Below are positions 1 to 12,268 of a DNA stretch of 64,000 bases, piece by piece. Source of the stretch: Megalonaias nervosa. Lineage: Eukaryota > Mollusca > Bivalvia > Unionida > Unionidae. Below the pieces are notes generated by a model, which saw only the letters and a list, made by a program, of their open reading frames with translations, was not told where the DNA came from and did not search any database. The translations under genes were made by a program, and so were the position numbers. Location: positions 1-64,000 of the forward strand of contig JAECUM010003301.1 in assembly GCA_016617855.1 (NCBI GenBank). Reading direction: 5' to 3'. Every line of letters begins with the position of its first letter. The first letter of the stretch is position 1.

Positions 1-582
1 TGAATGTCTTTGTCCAAGAATTTCATTGAAGAAGAGTATTTTCCAGGGTGAATAAAATTATTTTAAATAAAAAACTCAATTCAAATGGCAACAACAGGAA
101 TACCTTTCGGCCTGAAGGTATATTTTATGACTGATCAAATCCACTACAAAACATCTGTTTCAACCCATGATTTTAGATCACATGATGGCTCACATGGTCA
201 CTTAACTTGAACAGCGCAGTAAAAAAATTGCCAATTTGCACGTAGACTAGAATAGCCCCATCTAAGAATCAGATTCCCACACAGGAAATAAATTTAAAAA
301 TAAAACTGTTTACAACAGACTAACACGTGGGCTGAACATGACCTTGGTAATGACCAATCATTTTCACTCAATGTTTACAAAATCAGAACCAAGGTCAAGA
401 ACTAGGTTAGCTAAAAATAAAAATGTAGCAATCGAACTGCGTTGTTATCAGGTCAAAACAGAAAACTGAACCTTCCAAAAGTCAAATCCAGTGAATAAAG
501 TTGTTATTACAATAACGTAATGAAATAAAATAAAAGAATTTAAAACTAACACACAAGCAATTAAATTACATATACATAACAC
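1..582 (+). mobile_element. 3' part of a ~0.94-kb non-autonomous element, second copy
   Basis: This stretch is a diverged direct repeat of 2139-2736. Shared landmarks are AAGAGTATTTTCCAGGGT, CAAATGGCAACAACAGGAAT, AGACTAACACATAGG-like text and the end AATTACATATACRTAA. It stops where the 2.6-kb repeat begins (CTGACTCTTTGGTG), so a second copy of the same element sits against that repeat. Its other end is outside the window. Confidence 0.75.
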
Positions 583-3500
583 TGACTCTTTGGTGTAGTA
601 TTGAAAGCACACATTTCAAATTTGTGTAGATCCAGAAAATGGTACAGCTGTTATGGTTTTCTTTTCACAAAAGCTGTCATCATAGATGTGTCTATACTTA
701 TACAAATTTGATCATGAGCACTCGAAACTTTAAGTTATTGAATTTTAACATCATGGTGTTTGCACAGGTTTACAATGGGAACTGAATTAGTACAGCGAGT
801 CTTGAACTCTTGAGTTTTGTGCAGAAACATGGAATCCAAGCAGAATACATCCAGAAATGTAGAGGTTTTCTATCTTGGATTTAGTCTCCCCGTTGCATTT
901 CACATTGATATGCATATCCACAAACAATTAGTATAGTAGTAGGAAAAGTAAGACACAAATTTAGGTACATATAAACGTGACAAACAGAATGTGGGGGGAC
1001 AAGATCATAAGAACAGGCTGGAATGGAGAAGTATAATAACAGCAATAATGAGTAGAAGTGTGCCTCTTTTCTGATGTGTGCAACATTATTTTCTCAGCTT
1101 CAGTAAGAAATTACATCAAAGGGAAGACAACAAAGGATGTACAGTTAACTAAACCACGCGAATTTAGCTACTCAAATCGATTTTAACCTTCTGGTTATAT
1201 CTGTTCTGGTCTGTTTCTGTCCATTCTGGTGATTATGTCCACTGAATCAGTATGGTTGGAAAAAATTTTGGCAAATTTAAAGATTGAAAAATCTTTTGGC
1301 AGATTATGATTATACGCTGTACTTCTGCCTGAGAGATGTGAATAATTTCATTTCTTGGTTTGCTGATTCTGGTTGTTGCTCAGTTCAAATGCATCACTGA
1401 AAAACAATGATGCATTCTCATACTTTGTTACAAATATTTATTACAGATGCACATCTCCAGATATCAGTGAATATAGCTTGAATAAATTATAACAGTTCTG
1501 GTTGGAACAAAGGACATTGTTAGAGAAACTTTAAGTGAGCTAAAATGTAAACTTTTCCGCAGTGTGTGATGCAGGATTGCTCAAGACTTCTCCATCTGAT
1601 ATGCGGTCTACAAAAATTACTGGAGTCAAAATTTATGAACTCATACATCTGTGGCAAAAATGATGGACTAGTACCTTTGCTGCTGTTGCCACAGTTGATT
1701 AGTTGGTTGATTTAGTTTGGTTTGGTTTTTTTTGGGGGGGGGGTTAACAGTATATTAGGTGGAGGAAGAACCCCAAAAGACCACCAATCCAAACTGGTTG
1801 TGTTACGTGTTGGCTCGTACAAAAGTAACAAAAGAAAAGAGTGAAGTCAACAAGCTTTGTAAATTTAACAAAATAATTTATTTCCCTTGAAAACAAGGTA
1901 AAAATATTAAAAAGGACTTACGGTTTGTGAATATAATCCAAAAATTAATCCTAGAAATGAAAAATATAAGTCCTATCACTGAACAGTTTTAATTGAATCC
2001 AAGTTCGAATCTCGATGAAGTTCCAAGATGGAAGGCAATGATGTCCTCTATAACCTGTTTTGGGCTGATGTGTCAACAGTTCCTTGTTGAGTGACCAAGA
2101 ATATAATTCTGACTTTAGAATTCCAAATAATTTTTAGTAAATGACTTTGGTCAAGAATTTCGATGAAGAAGAGTATTTTCCAGGGTAAATAAATTATTTT
2201 AAATAAAAAAACCTGAATTCAAATGGCAACAACAGGAATACCTTTCAGCCTCAAGGTATTATTTACAACAGACTCAGAAACACTGAGACTGAGAATTAAA
2301 CCCCTACTAAGAATGCAATTTAAGACCAATGTAATGGGTCACGTGTTCACTTACATAGAACAGCACAGTAAAATAATATGGCAATTAGCACATAGACCAG
2401 TATAGCCTTAGCTAAGAATCTAATTCCCACACTGGAAATGAATTCAAAAATAAAACGTTGTTTATTCAGACTAACACATAGGTGAAGTATGACCTTGATT
2501 ACAACCAATGATTTTCATTCAGTGTTTACCAAATTTTGAAACAAGGTCAACTAAAAATACAATGGGGCAATACTTTTGCATTCTAATCAGGCTAAAGGAA
2601 CTGAACTGAATTTACTGGGAAAAATGTCAAATCCAGTAAAAATATTATCATTACAATAAAATGTAATGAAACAAAAATAAAATAAAAAAGAAATTTAAAA
2701 CTAACACACAAATAATTTAATTACATATACGTAATAGTTGATCTGTGACAAAAACTCTCTGTGAGATGTGCAAGTGATCTGTAAAAGCAAGCACCTTAGT
2801 ACACTAGGGCACATGGAGCCTCTGTTGATTTGATGTTTATCTCCAACAGCCGAAGTCATTTAGACATGAGATCTCCAGTTTTGGTAGATCATTATGGCCT
2901 TTACACCATTTTCAGATGAAGAAAATCTATATATGGCAACCAGTTTTACTGCTGAAGAAAATCCAAGTACTTTTGAGACACCAAACACCACTTATGTAGA
3001 ACCACTGACCTTCCACAAGTAACTGGCAACATTTTCATTTACACATTGGAGGCAAGTAATCACATGACAAGCATCTTGTACCACTCTGCCATGGAAGCCC
3101 CTCAGATCTGTATCACAAGACAAGCATCTTATACTCTGCCATGAAAGCCCCTCAAACCACAGGTATAAGTCTCGTATGAAAGACTAGAAGTGGGAGATAG
3201 AACCTGTGACAACTGGATTAAAAGTGCAGAATCTTACTGCTAGGCCATCAGTGATGATGATGCTGTTGACAATACAGTTAACTGCAATGACATTGATTTT
3301 ACAAATACTCTGGGAAAAAATGATTCCATGACTTTCATCCATTTTTTAAAATCTAATTTATGATATAAAAATGTTTGACATGCTATATTTCTTTTTTTTA
3401 AAACTTTATATTAGTCTTGCAACAAGGCATAAAAATAAGATGTTGGTAACTGAAATATGTGTTCTTACAAGAAATGATATAGTGTAAAAGTAGGCAGAAA

Positions 3501-4238
3501 TAATGCAACATTGCTTTTACAGGCATTAATGATTTTTTTCTGACAAATCATGTATTGTAAGTTTACCAAAACATTTACTGAAAAAAAATAATAACAAGGG
3601 AATCATGGCATCTGACCACACATTTAAAGCAATACAAGATTTAACTATTATTCTAATCAAAAGCAGCATGCCTGAGAACAAAGAAAAATAGCAAAACATA
3701 GTGATCACTTTAGTAAACTGAGTTTAGTAAGGATACAAATTCATAATTTCTGTATTAGAATAGAAATCCCTAATATATGATCTATATTCATGGACATTAA
3801 ATTAGTAGGTATTAAGGGACTGATCAATGACATCTACAAATAATAAGCAACTGAGAAAATTTGTGATTTCACAGTATCAGAGACATACATGGCTGACAGA
3901 CAAATAAACAAAAGGACAAAAGACTGATCATAATGAATGAATACAAATACAAATATGCAGTAGATTATATGATCTAAACGAATTCAGTAGATTACCTCCA
4001 GCCAGCAGTCATTTAAATCGCTTCTGTCCCCAACCCAATATTAAAATCGCTTCGACCACCCACTAACCCATAGCCAGAAATTATGTAAAAAAAATATGCT
4101 TCTGTAGGGGGCAGTGTTTTTCGATTAAAACATATCTGACGGTGGATCTTAATTTTTTTAAATTGCTTCTGTTGTGGGTTTGTTGAATTTGAAAGTGCCT
4201 TCCCCCCTGGGGGGTATATGTTTTACTGGAACAGCCCT
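582..4238 (+). mobile_element. 2.6-kb dispersed repeat, left copy (interrupted)
   Basis: This is the left arm of a large inverted repeat. It starts at CTGACTCTTTGGTGTAG and ends at GTTTTACTGGAACAGCCCT. The same sequence in reverse complement fills 53850-56492. The left copy is longer because a 936-bp element (1801-2736) is inserted in it. Inside are a broken SINE with a GGGGGGGGGG run and GGTGGAGGAAGAACCCC core, and a tRNA-like stretch near 3197-3260. I see no intact protein. The family is not identified; the two ends do not look like inverted repeats of each other. Confidence 0.8.
1801..2736 (+). mobile_element. 936-bp nested insertion with 4-bp target duplication
   Basis: The inverted partner copy reads straight through this point, so this block is an insertion. 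It is flanked by GTTG at 1797-1800 and GTTG at 2737-2740. Its ends are imperfect inverted repeats: TGTTACGTGT on the left, and TATTACGTAT on the complementary strand at the right. It has no coding capacity that I can see. The last 600 bp are repeated at 1-582. It is most likely a non-autonomous DNA transposon of undetermined superfamily. Confidence 0.75.
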
Positions 4239-5599
4239 TAGGTGATATAAAGCATTATTTCAAGCTAACAACAAATGCCAAGAAGAAAAGTTGTATGTAA
4301 CCAGTGTAATCATTACATCACTCACCTCTGCTTTAGTTAATCACTGTAAACATTATCATGCAAAAAAACTACCAACAGACTAAAGTGATGCTGACTCCTT
4401 TTCTAACCAGATTTGTTGGCAATTTGTTATCTTGACATTAGAACTTTTCATCAACTTAAAATATTAATTTTGAATTGGCACTTTATAACCAGTATTGTGC
4501 TGACAGCTCTTCCAACATACAAAATGTTAAACTTCTCTTGCTAAACAATTAAGACTTGTGCAACCAGTATCCCAACATGTACTTGCTAATTTGGTTTCCA
4601 ACCTGATCTGTGGCCGTGGTCTCGAAATTCAAAGTTGACATTTATATAAATATTGTTGAAAAGGATTCCAAATTTTGTTACAAGTTTAATAACTAGACCT
4701 CATCATATGAGAATGATGCTCTACTGGCCAAAAGCATTTCCAAGAATCCAAAATAACTAAATACAAAACATAGTCAAAATTCACTTGTACATGTGTACAA
4801 GTCAGTGTTCCCAACTCAGTCAAGGTCTACTTTTCAAAATTCTGTTTACAAAAGTGAAGATATGTTGGTGGTCAGATATACACAATTTTTATTGAGAACC
4901 AACTAAATACTGCTTATGAATAATGAAAACTCCACGTCTGTGTCACCATTCAAACAAGAATAGTAGTAACAAAATTTTTCAAGATGGCTATGTTGCCATG
5001 GTGGTCAGATAAGCACCATTAGCAATAGATACATGTTACTGTCCTGTTCTAGTGAAAACCACCGACCTCCCTTCTACGGCCATTAATGCAGTCATTATAA
5101 AGACTGTAACAGAATCACTGTACAAAAACAACTTTGATTTACAAAAAAAGTAGTAGTTTCTTGACAAAGAAATGTCAGGAAAGTCATCTGTTCTAAACAA
5201 ATGTCACTTTTGGTGGGTAAAACTTCATTCCTTTTCCGGGACCTGAAGACCCCAGTCCAAGCTAAATGGTCCCTCCTCCAAATAGTAATTAGTGATCAGA
5301 GGCCCAGAACTGAATAGAACTTGAGCACTGATTCCTCAGTCAAAACTAAACATCTTCATCTTTTAACATGGATCCTGATGACAGGGTGACTCTGGGGAAG
5401 AGGGGGTCTTTGCAAAAAAAGAGAAGTATTATAAAATTTAAATTAGCCTATCTTGATCATCCTCAGCCTAACTTTGAATAGCAGTGATACATTACTGCTA
5501 CTATTGCAGTGCTGAATGTAGCAGTCAGGAAAGAGGCTGATGGCCTCAAAAACAAAAACTATTCAAAGATAATGTGTTTGCTGTTACTGTAGGAGTGCT
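4239..5599. repeat. Non-coding stretch with an isolated block of the ~145-bp repeat
   Basis: No gene is seen. From about 4690 to 5060 it carries the family head (GCTCTACTGGCCAAAAGCATTTCCA), a linker also found at 17015-17130, and one to two units with ACTCCACGTCTGTGTCACC, TTCAAGATGGCTATGT and GTGGTCAGATAAGCACCATT. This is the leftmost of seven arrays of this family in the window. Confidence 0.65.
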
Positions 5600-6327
5600 T
5601 CCTACTGTAAGCTAGTAGATGGCTTGGCCACATGTTCTGCTACCACAATTGCAGTGAAGTAAAAGCCTTCACTCTCATGGGCCAAAGATCGAATATAAAA
5701 TGATGACAGTACCAGAAGGTGGGTCACATGACATCATCCAAAGGAGTGATTAAAGGTGATCAAGATACAGTATTAACTCTAACCTCAAGAGCTTTAATTC
5801 TAATGAAAGGTCCCTCTTGGTGCGGGACTGATAAATTCTTCAGATAGTAAGGAGAATCAACCTGGAAAAGGTGACTGCCAAACTCTCAGAAGAATCCTTG
5901 CGAGGGAGGATGAAATGATTCCAACATTTCCTTTACCTTTATGGGGAAGACAGATAAAAACATAAGGCCCTAACTAGGCACAGGAGCCAATCTCGATCAA
6001 CCCCAGTAGTCAAGACAAAGACTGGAAAACTCAATAGGCACTGGAACTAGTCAAGGTTGCCAGATACCCACGTTGGCAAAAAAGAGAAATTATAGTTACA
6101 ACTGAACTGTTAACATTTTCATACACAAGGCATTCACTTCACTCCTTGTCAGTGATGCTTAAGTGAGCAGGAAAAACTGTTAAAGAGGTTTTAATATCAC
6201 CCAAAAAGAAGGTTCCATTTAGGCATTAATGAGTGATACAGCTCTCTGAAACTCCAAACAACCGATGAAATCAGAAAGATGAGGATCCAAACTAACAGAG
6301 GAACTCTTTGAAAGCAGTCTCTTTCCT

Positions 6328-6390
<63 letters not shown>

Positions 6391-8180
6391 AGATTCTCCA
6401 CTTGGCATTGTAAATTTTTGAAGTGGATTGCTACCTAGCCTGGGCTATGCAGTCAGCAACCTTGCTGGAAAACTGCTCTTGGTGGATCAATCGTCTGAGA
6501 AGGATATCTTGTGCAGTGACAGCAGATCCCTCTTCATGGGTAATCTTCTGGGCTAGTCTACCAACAGGTCAAGTAGATCCCTGAACCACAACCATTGCGG
6601 TGGTAGGAGGGGGGATATCAGAATGAGATGAGCTTGTTGTACAGTCTCATATCAAACAAGTCCACTTCTGTCCTCCCCAAAACTAAAAACATTACTCTTT
6701 GTGACTGGTGCAAGAGACCATTCCATGAGAAACACAGCACCAGTCAGGTTGTCTGCCAGGATATTCCTTTTGCCTGGAATATGATAGACTCTCTGAGACT
6801 GCCAACTGCAGGAGGTTCCAGGCATCTAAGCAAAGAGAAGAAGCATGTGTAAATTTTTGAAGCCTCAAGTATCCTACCATCTATGTGTTATCTGTGGTCA
6901 TAACACACCAACACCATGTGAAATTGAAAAACCTTTGATGGGCTAGGAAAACTGCCCACATTTCTAGGTTGTTGGTGTCAAGTGTTGCTTCTAACTGAGA
7001 CCCCTGTCCAAGAAAAACTAGCCCCTTTAGCTCCAGGTGAGCACCCCACCTTGAACACGATGCATCTCTGTGGCATCTGTGTCGTTGAATTGAGACTCTG
7101 ATCCAGAACTGTGCCAGATCTAGCCACCAATGAAGATGATGATGAACGGATAAAATTTTACTTTTCTATGTAGGGGATTGGGCCCAGGTAAGTCACTGTC
7201 AACCAACAGAGTGATCGATTTTCAGGAGAGTGTCTCTGATGATACTACATCAATCAGTTGTCAAAATACTGGTGGATGGAGACCCAAAAAGACCGCAATA
7301 GCTCTGGGAGAGATGAGGTTGAATGAAAAGGCCAAAATTGAAATACTTCCTGGCTCAGACAAATCTGGTGATATTTTTGAGAGGCAGCAACATGGGGATG
7401 TGAAGGTATGCATCCTATGGATCTATCAATTTGCTTTATGGCATTCCTCACCAAGTCTGTAGTGTCCTTCCCATAGGAAGGCAGAAAGGTTGATAAGGAG
7501 TCTAAACCTTTTTTTTTTTTTTTTCAACAGAAAAAAGATCCAGGAAGAGAAAACTTTGGTTGCAGTTGTAGATCAAATGTGCCCTTCTATAGAAGGCTGT
7601 GCACCTCTTTCCTTAGATGAACCAGGGAGGGGTCCATGAAAGAGAAGGTTCCTGGAAACAAAGCCCATAACTGTCCTTTAAAGTGTAACTTGCCCTTATC
7701 AATCAACAGCACTTTATGTCCCTCGAGTGGGCACTTCTCATCCCTGCCAAGCAGGTGCCACTTACTCTAAGGCACAAGCACTATCACTCTCTTGGGAAAG
7801 GTCAAGGCTCCATCCCTAACAGGCACTGATGACAACAAAATAAGTGTCAGGGATCAAAGGTCTTTGGCTATCCCTGAAGCATCAAAATCATTCTTGGTTC
7901 GTGTTCCACTGGGAGTGTAGACTTCATTAGGACTGGAAGAGATCCAGACCCATCCTGGGAAGGGGTTGTGTGTTTGTCTTGACATGAATTGGAGCATGAG
8001 GGACCATTCTTCTTTCCTTTCATCTGTCCACAGCAACAAAACAGAACATCCATTCATACATATACATTTAGTAGCTGATAAACAGGTGGGGTGAGTGTCC
8101 TGAAGGGCTTCTCTGTGCCCCCACTTACCCACACCTTGCAACATATTTACGTGCTGAAAGAGAAAAATGACAAACATATC
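5600..8180 (-). pseudogene. DIRS-like tyrosine-recombinase retrotransposon, decayed copy 1
   Basis: Reading leftward from 8180, fragments appear in DIRS order, with many stops and frameshifts. A Cys-containing gag-like part lies at about 8180-7850. The start of reverse transcriptase (LRKEVHSLL-stop-KGTF) is near 7600. RNase H shows WGAHLELKGLV and LEMWAVFLAHQRFFNF near 7045-6920, then RVYHIPGKRNILADNL and MEWSL near 6800-6700. A linker, WLWFRDLLDLLVD then RRLP, is at 6580-6520. Recombinase pieces are IYNAKWRI near 6400, DFIGCLEFQRAVS near 6250 and a C-terminal SFYIRSLAHESEG-like piece near 5690. The reverse transcriptase core is largely deleted. The order RT, RNase H, then recombinase separates DIRS from LTR and LINE elements. 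Confidence 0.7.
6330..6387. repeat. (AG)n microsatellite
   Basis: A pure AG dinucleotide run of 58 bp lies directly after the IYNAKWRI motif of the decayed DIRS recombinase, so it expanded inside a former coding region. Confidence 0.97.
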
Positions 8181-8399
8181 CAGGAACCAAAAAAGTTCAA
8201 GTGATACTCACCCCACGACTAATAATATGAAGAGGAACAATTACCAGAAAAATCAATATCTGAGCAAGGTGCAAACATCCAATTTTTGGCAGCTCCCCCT
8301 CCACCAAGAAAAGCAACTACTATTAAAGTAACTTTTACAAGATTTGCTAGATTTTGGGAGGTTACAATATTTTAGTGAAAACAAACCATGTAAATATGC

Positions 8400-10320
8400 A
8401 TCTCTTAAAGAAGACTAGTGATAAGATTTTCATCATGGCCACACTGGCCATCATGCTGGCAGTACAATCAGCAGAACTTTTATTTAGGAATAAATAGATA
8501 TCATAAAAATATTTGCATCAAAAACATCAAGTCATTATGATTATCTATTCAAAGGAGTAGCCATAATGAAATTGTCAAGATCACCATTGTGGTCATTCTT
8601 GATGTCAGTTGTCAAATCGGTGAGAACCTTCACAGCTATGGCCAGCCTTTTAGGATGAGTAGCAATAAACTAATTTGGTGGCCATGTTGGAGGTATGGTC
8701 AGCACCAAGTTCACTTAGTACCAAGTGGTTATTACAAGTCTTTGAGTGACAATCCTATTTAGATATGACCATCCCATCTGTGGGGTTAGTGATGACAAGA
8801 GTTTTATTATGTCCCTTGTGGCATCCATATTCTATTCTATGGGTCACCATTTTCATTATGGATCAACAAGACATCATAAAAAGTCTTTTGGAAAAAAATC
8901 CCCATGTCAATATACACATCTGTTAAGAAGTAGATAAAACAAGATTTTTTCAAGATGGATACCATTATGGCCACATTATGTTAGATCAGCACCATCTTCA
9001 TTTAGGACCAACTAGACAATGTAAGAAGTCTTTTAGTGAAAACTCCATGTAGATATTATCATCCTATCAGAAATTGTAATAAGAAAATTTTTAAGTTGGC
9101 CACCATTGTGGTCATATTGGATGTCTAACATGCATCATGTTCATGTGGAACCAACTAGACATCATAAAAAGCCTTTTTGTCTTTAAAACCCCTTGTCAGT
9201 ATGACCATCCCTTCAACAGCAAAGATTTTCTAGATGAACACCATGGTGACCATATTTGATGTTGCATTGGCACCATTTTTATTTGGGATCAACAAGACAT
9301 CTTAACAAGTCTTGTAATGAAATATCAAAACAACCAAAGAATCAGTAGCAATAACATGGCCTCAATGTAACTATACTGTCATTTTCATTTAGGACTATCT
9401 AGAGACATCAATAGAATTCTTTTAGTGAAACCCCAAGAGTCCCTGAAGGGACTCATGCCCTAAAGGCCAATAAGAATTTCCAGGAATTCATGATATGACT
9501 ATTTCTTCCACTTAACAGCCGAGTGTTTAAACCATCTCTGACATTTTCAGCAACAACAAGGTTTTCAAATTAGCTGCTGTGGTGAATATATTGGATTTAA
9601 TTTTCATTAAGGACCGACAAGACATCACAAGATGTCTTCTATTGGGAATCCCCAGCTGATATGGCTTTCTGTCTTGCTGGAGTAACAATAACAAGATTTC
9701 AAGATGTCTGCCAAGGTGACCATATTTGATGTCCAATTATCACTATTTACATTTAGGACCAACTAGTATTAATAGAAAGTCTTTGGTGAAAGCACAATAT
9801 CAATATGATCAGCCATCTAGGAGAAGCAGAAACAACAGATTATAATGATATCCATTGTGGTGGACATATTGGAAGTCAGACTAGTACCATATCCTTTACA
9901 ACCAACTAAACATCAAAAAAGTCTTTCATTAAAAACCCTATGCTGATATGACCATTTATTCAAAAGTAGTTATAAGATTTTGAAGAAGATGACCACCATT
10001 GCCAAAATATTGGACGTCTGATCAACAACAATTTTACTTAGGACCAATCACACATTTACCATGCTGATATTGCCATCCATTATGAAGTATTGACAAGATT
10101 TTCAAGATGACTGCTGTGGCAGCCATACTGGATTTGGAATGACATCTTTTTCAGTTAGGATCTGCTAAACATAAAAAGAAGTCTTTCAGCGAGAACTCCA
10201 TATTGATATGACCATCCATTCACAATAAGTTCTTGTATGATTTTCAAATTGGCCACTGTGGTGGCACCATCTTCATCTGGGAGCAGATGAATGCATGTCT
10301 AAGTTTTCATATCAATCCTC
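8400..10320 (+). repeat. Tandem array of a diverged ~145-bp unit, largest copy
   Basis: A unit of about 140-150 bp recurs head to tail with strong divergence. The common text is roughly: AAGTCTTTTGGTGAAAACCCC, CATGTCAATATGACCATCC, AGTAGCAATAACAAGATTTT, CAAGATGGCCACTGTGGTGG, CCATATTGGATGTCAGATTG, CACCATTTTCATTTAGGACC, AACAAGACATCATA. A head segment with a GTCCCTGAAGGGACTCATG palindrome sits at about 9440. No coding frame runs through it. Confidence 0.9.
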
Positions 10321-10577
10321 CAAGTAGTTTAAAGTAGCCGTAACAAGTTGTGCTAATGGCAGTGCACCAAGCATATTTCAATAACAAAAAAATATAGGAA
10401 TAACAGGGACAAAAAAAAATGAGAATAGAGGCAGGATACATGTATTTTCCTCCAACACTGGAAGATCATCCATTAAAAACATGAACTTCACAAAATGTTG
10501 CCAATGGAAAAACTTCTATTGTAGTTAGTAAACCAGTATATGTGATTGCATCATACCGAGACTTAAGGTTATGATAA

Positions 10578-10862
10578 TCAGAGTGTATGGATATGGATAA
10601 GACAGAGTGTATGCATATGGATAAAACTGAGTGTATGCATATGGATAAGACAGAGTGTATGCACATGGATAAGACAGAGTGTATGCATACGGATAAGACA
10701 GTGTATGCATATGGATAAGACAGAGTGTATGCATATGGATAAGACTGAGTGTATGCATATGGATAAGACAAAGTGTATCCATATGAGTAAGACATAGTAC
10801 ATGCATATGGATAAGACAGTGTATGCATATGGATAAGACAGAATGCATGCATGTGGATAAGA
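10578..10862 (+). repeat. 24-bp minisatellite
   Basis: About 12 copies of GTATGCATATGGATAAGACA with the spacer GAGT (period 24, some units 22) occur in tandem. Because the period is a multiple of 3, the array gives spurious open frames of up to 134 codons on the minus strand. Confidence 0.96.
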
Positions 10863-10888
10863 TGCCAGTCTTATTATAAAACAGATGG

Positions 10889-11259
10889 CATGGTTCCCAC
10901 GCTTTTCTAAAGATAAATTTCCAGGTCATTTCCAGGGTTTTTCCAGAATGAAATTAATTTTTTCAAGGTTCACATATGACCATTACTGAATGGAATTAAA
11001 GAACATTTTAGATTATAAAACATGCAGTTTCTGAATCTAAAATCAGAAAAGACGATCATGTAAAAAACTACAAAATGTATCACACGAAACAAGTTTGATT
11101 ATATTCCTATAAATTGACATGTAAAGTCATTTCAATATACAGAATAAAAATTCTAACTTTATTTTGCTGACCTGCATTATGTTGCTAAGTGGGAACAACA
11201 TAGTGAACATAAATTAGTTTTGCTTCCTTTCAAACCTTTAATTCTAAAGAATTCTATTG

Positions 11260-11325
<66 letters not shown>

Positions 11326-12201
11326 GAAAGTAAACATTGCCAATTACAGTATTAAAAAAACAATAAATGCAAATAACTAGAATCTTGTCCTGTAACAAAA
11401 AGAGTTTAACCCTGAATTTTTCTGTGCCAATAAAATCCCAAACAAGATTTTTCAAACAACCTAATCTCCCTAAGACGATCTGGTTAAAAATCCATCATTT
11501 AAAAAACATTTTCAAATGGGTCGATTTAAATTTTGACAATAGACCTTCAAAATTATATACTGTTATATAAACAAGGACTGAATTGTCTGTAAAATCAACT
11601 TGTCTTCTTGTAATTTGTTAAACCAGTCCCCCTAACCTGTATAGATACAGGGGCTCATATCTTATTTTAATATATAATACAAGGGAAAACAATTTCACAT
11701 TTCAGCTCTGAGATTCAACAATTCAGACTACAAATCTGGCTTAAAACGATTAGCATTTCGTTTTCTAATCCGGGTTTCCTCCAAATATTCACACCCCATT
11801 TTTCATTTTTGGACATCTTGTGATTCTTCACTGGTTTTCATACTTTCCATGTAAGGAAAGATATGGATATCGAGCTGACTTTGAAAATAAAAGTCTACTA
11901 GATGAATCTAATCCACTGAGTGTTTGGACTGACTCAGCATATATGTTTATTCCAAGCACCCAAAATGATCCATACTGCACCCTCCGAATATTCTGGTTAG
12001 AACTCGATAAATTTAACTCACGGTCAGTTTAGTTATGGCTTAATTACATGATTGTTTCAGGCGTCAAGTGGTGGCAGAAAATTCCTGGGTGTTTCCCGAC
12101 TTTCATCAATATTTATGAAATTCAAGGACTTTTCATGGTTGGGAAAAAAAGTATAATTTCTCTTGACTTTTTACCGATTTCCCGGTAGCGTGGGAACCCT
12201 G
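10889..12201. mobile_element. 1.3-kb hAT-like non-autonomous element
   Basis: Inverted ends CATGGTTCCCACGCT (left) and, on the complementary strand at the right, CAGGGTTCCCACGCT bound this block. Both sides carry AGATGG directly outside the ends (10883-10888 and 12202-12207). The CAGGGTTCCCACG end is typical of hAT elements. Subterminal text is also partly inverted (rich in AAATTTCCAGG and GGGAAAT). Inside is a (TA)n run and no transposase. Confidence 0.8.
11262..11322. repeat. (AT)n microsatellite
   Basis: About 60 bp of uninterrupted AT dinucleotide lie inside the 1.3-kb hAT-like element. Confidence 0.97.
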
Positions 12202-12216
12202 AGATGGACAACTCCT

Positions 12217-12268
12217 GTCGATATTATCTTCAACAATAAATTGTCGATATTATCCTCAACAATAAATC
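12217..12268. repeat. 26-bp direct duplication
   Basis: GTCGATATTATCTTCAACAA followed by TAAATT occurs twice in tandem with two differences, just outside the right end of the hAT-like element. Confidence 0.9.

Noticed and set aside
3526..3708. 60-codon hydrophobic minus-strand frame
   Set aside because: It lies in the 2.6-kb repeat and is broken by differences in the inverted copy near 54400, so it is unlikely to be a conserved protein.
8400..10320. CRISPR array
   Set aside because: Units are long, contiguous and diverged, without short identical repeats separated by unique spacers, in a eukaryotic intron.
10466..10929. Overlapping 128- and 134-codon minus-strand frames rich in Tyr, His, Ile and Leu
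   Set aside because: They are translations of the 24-bp minisatellite, whose period is a multiple of three.
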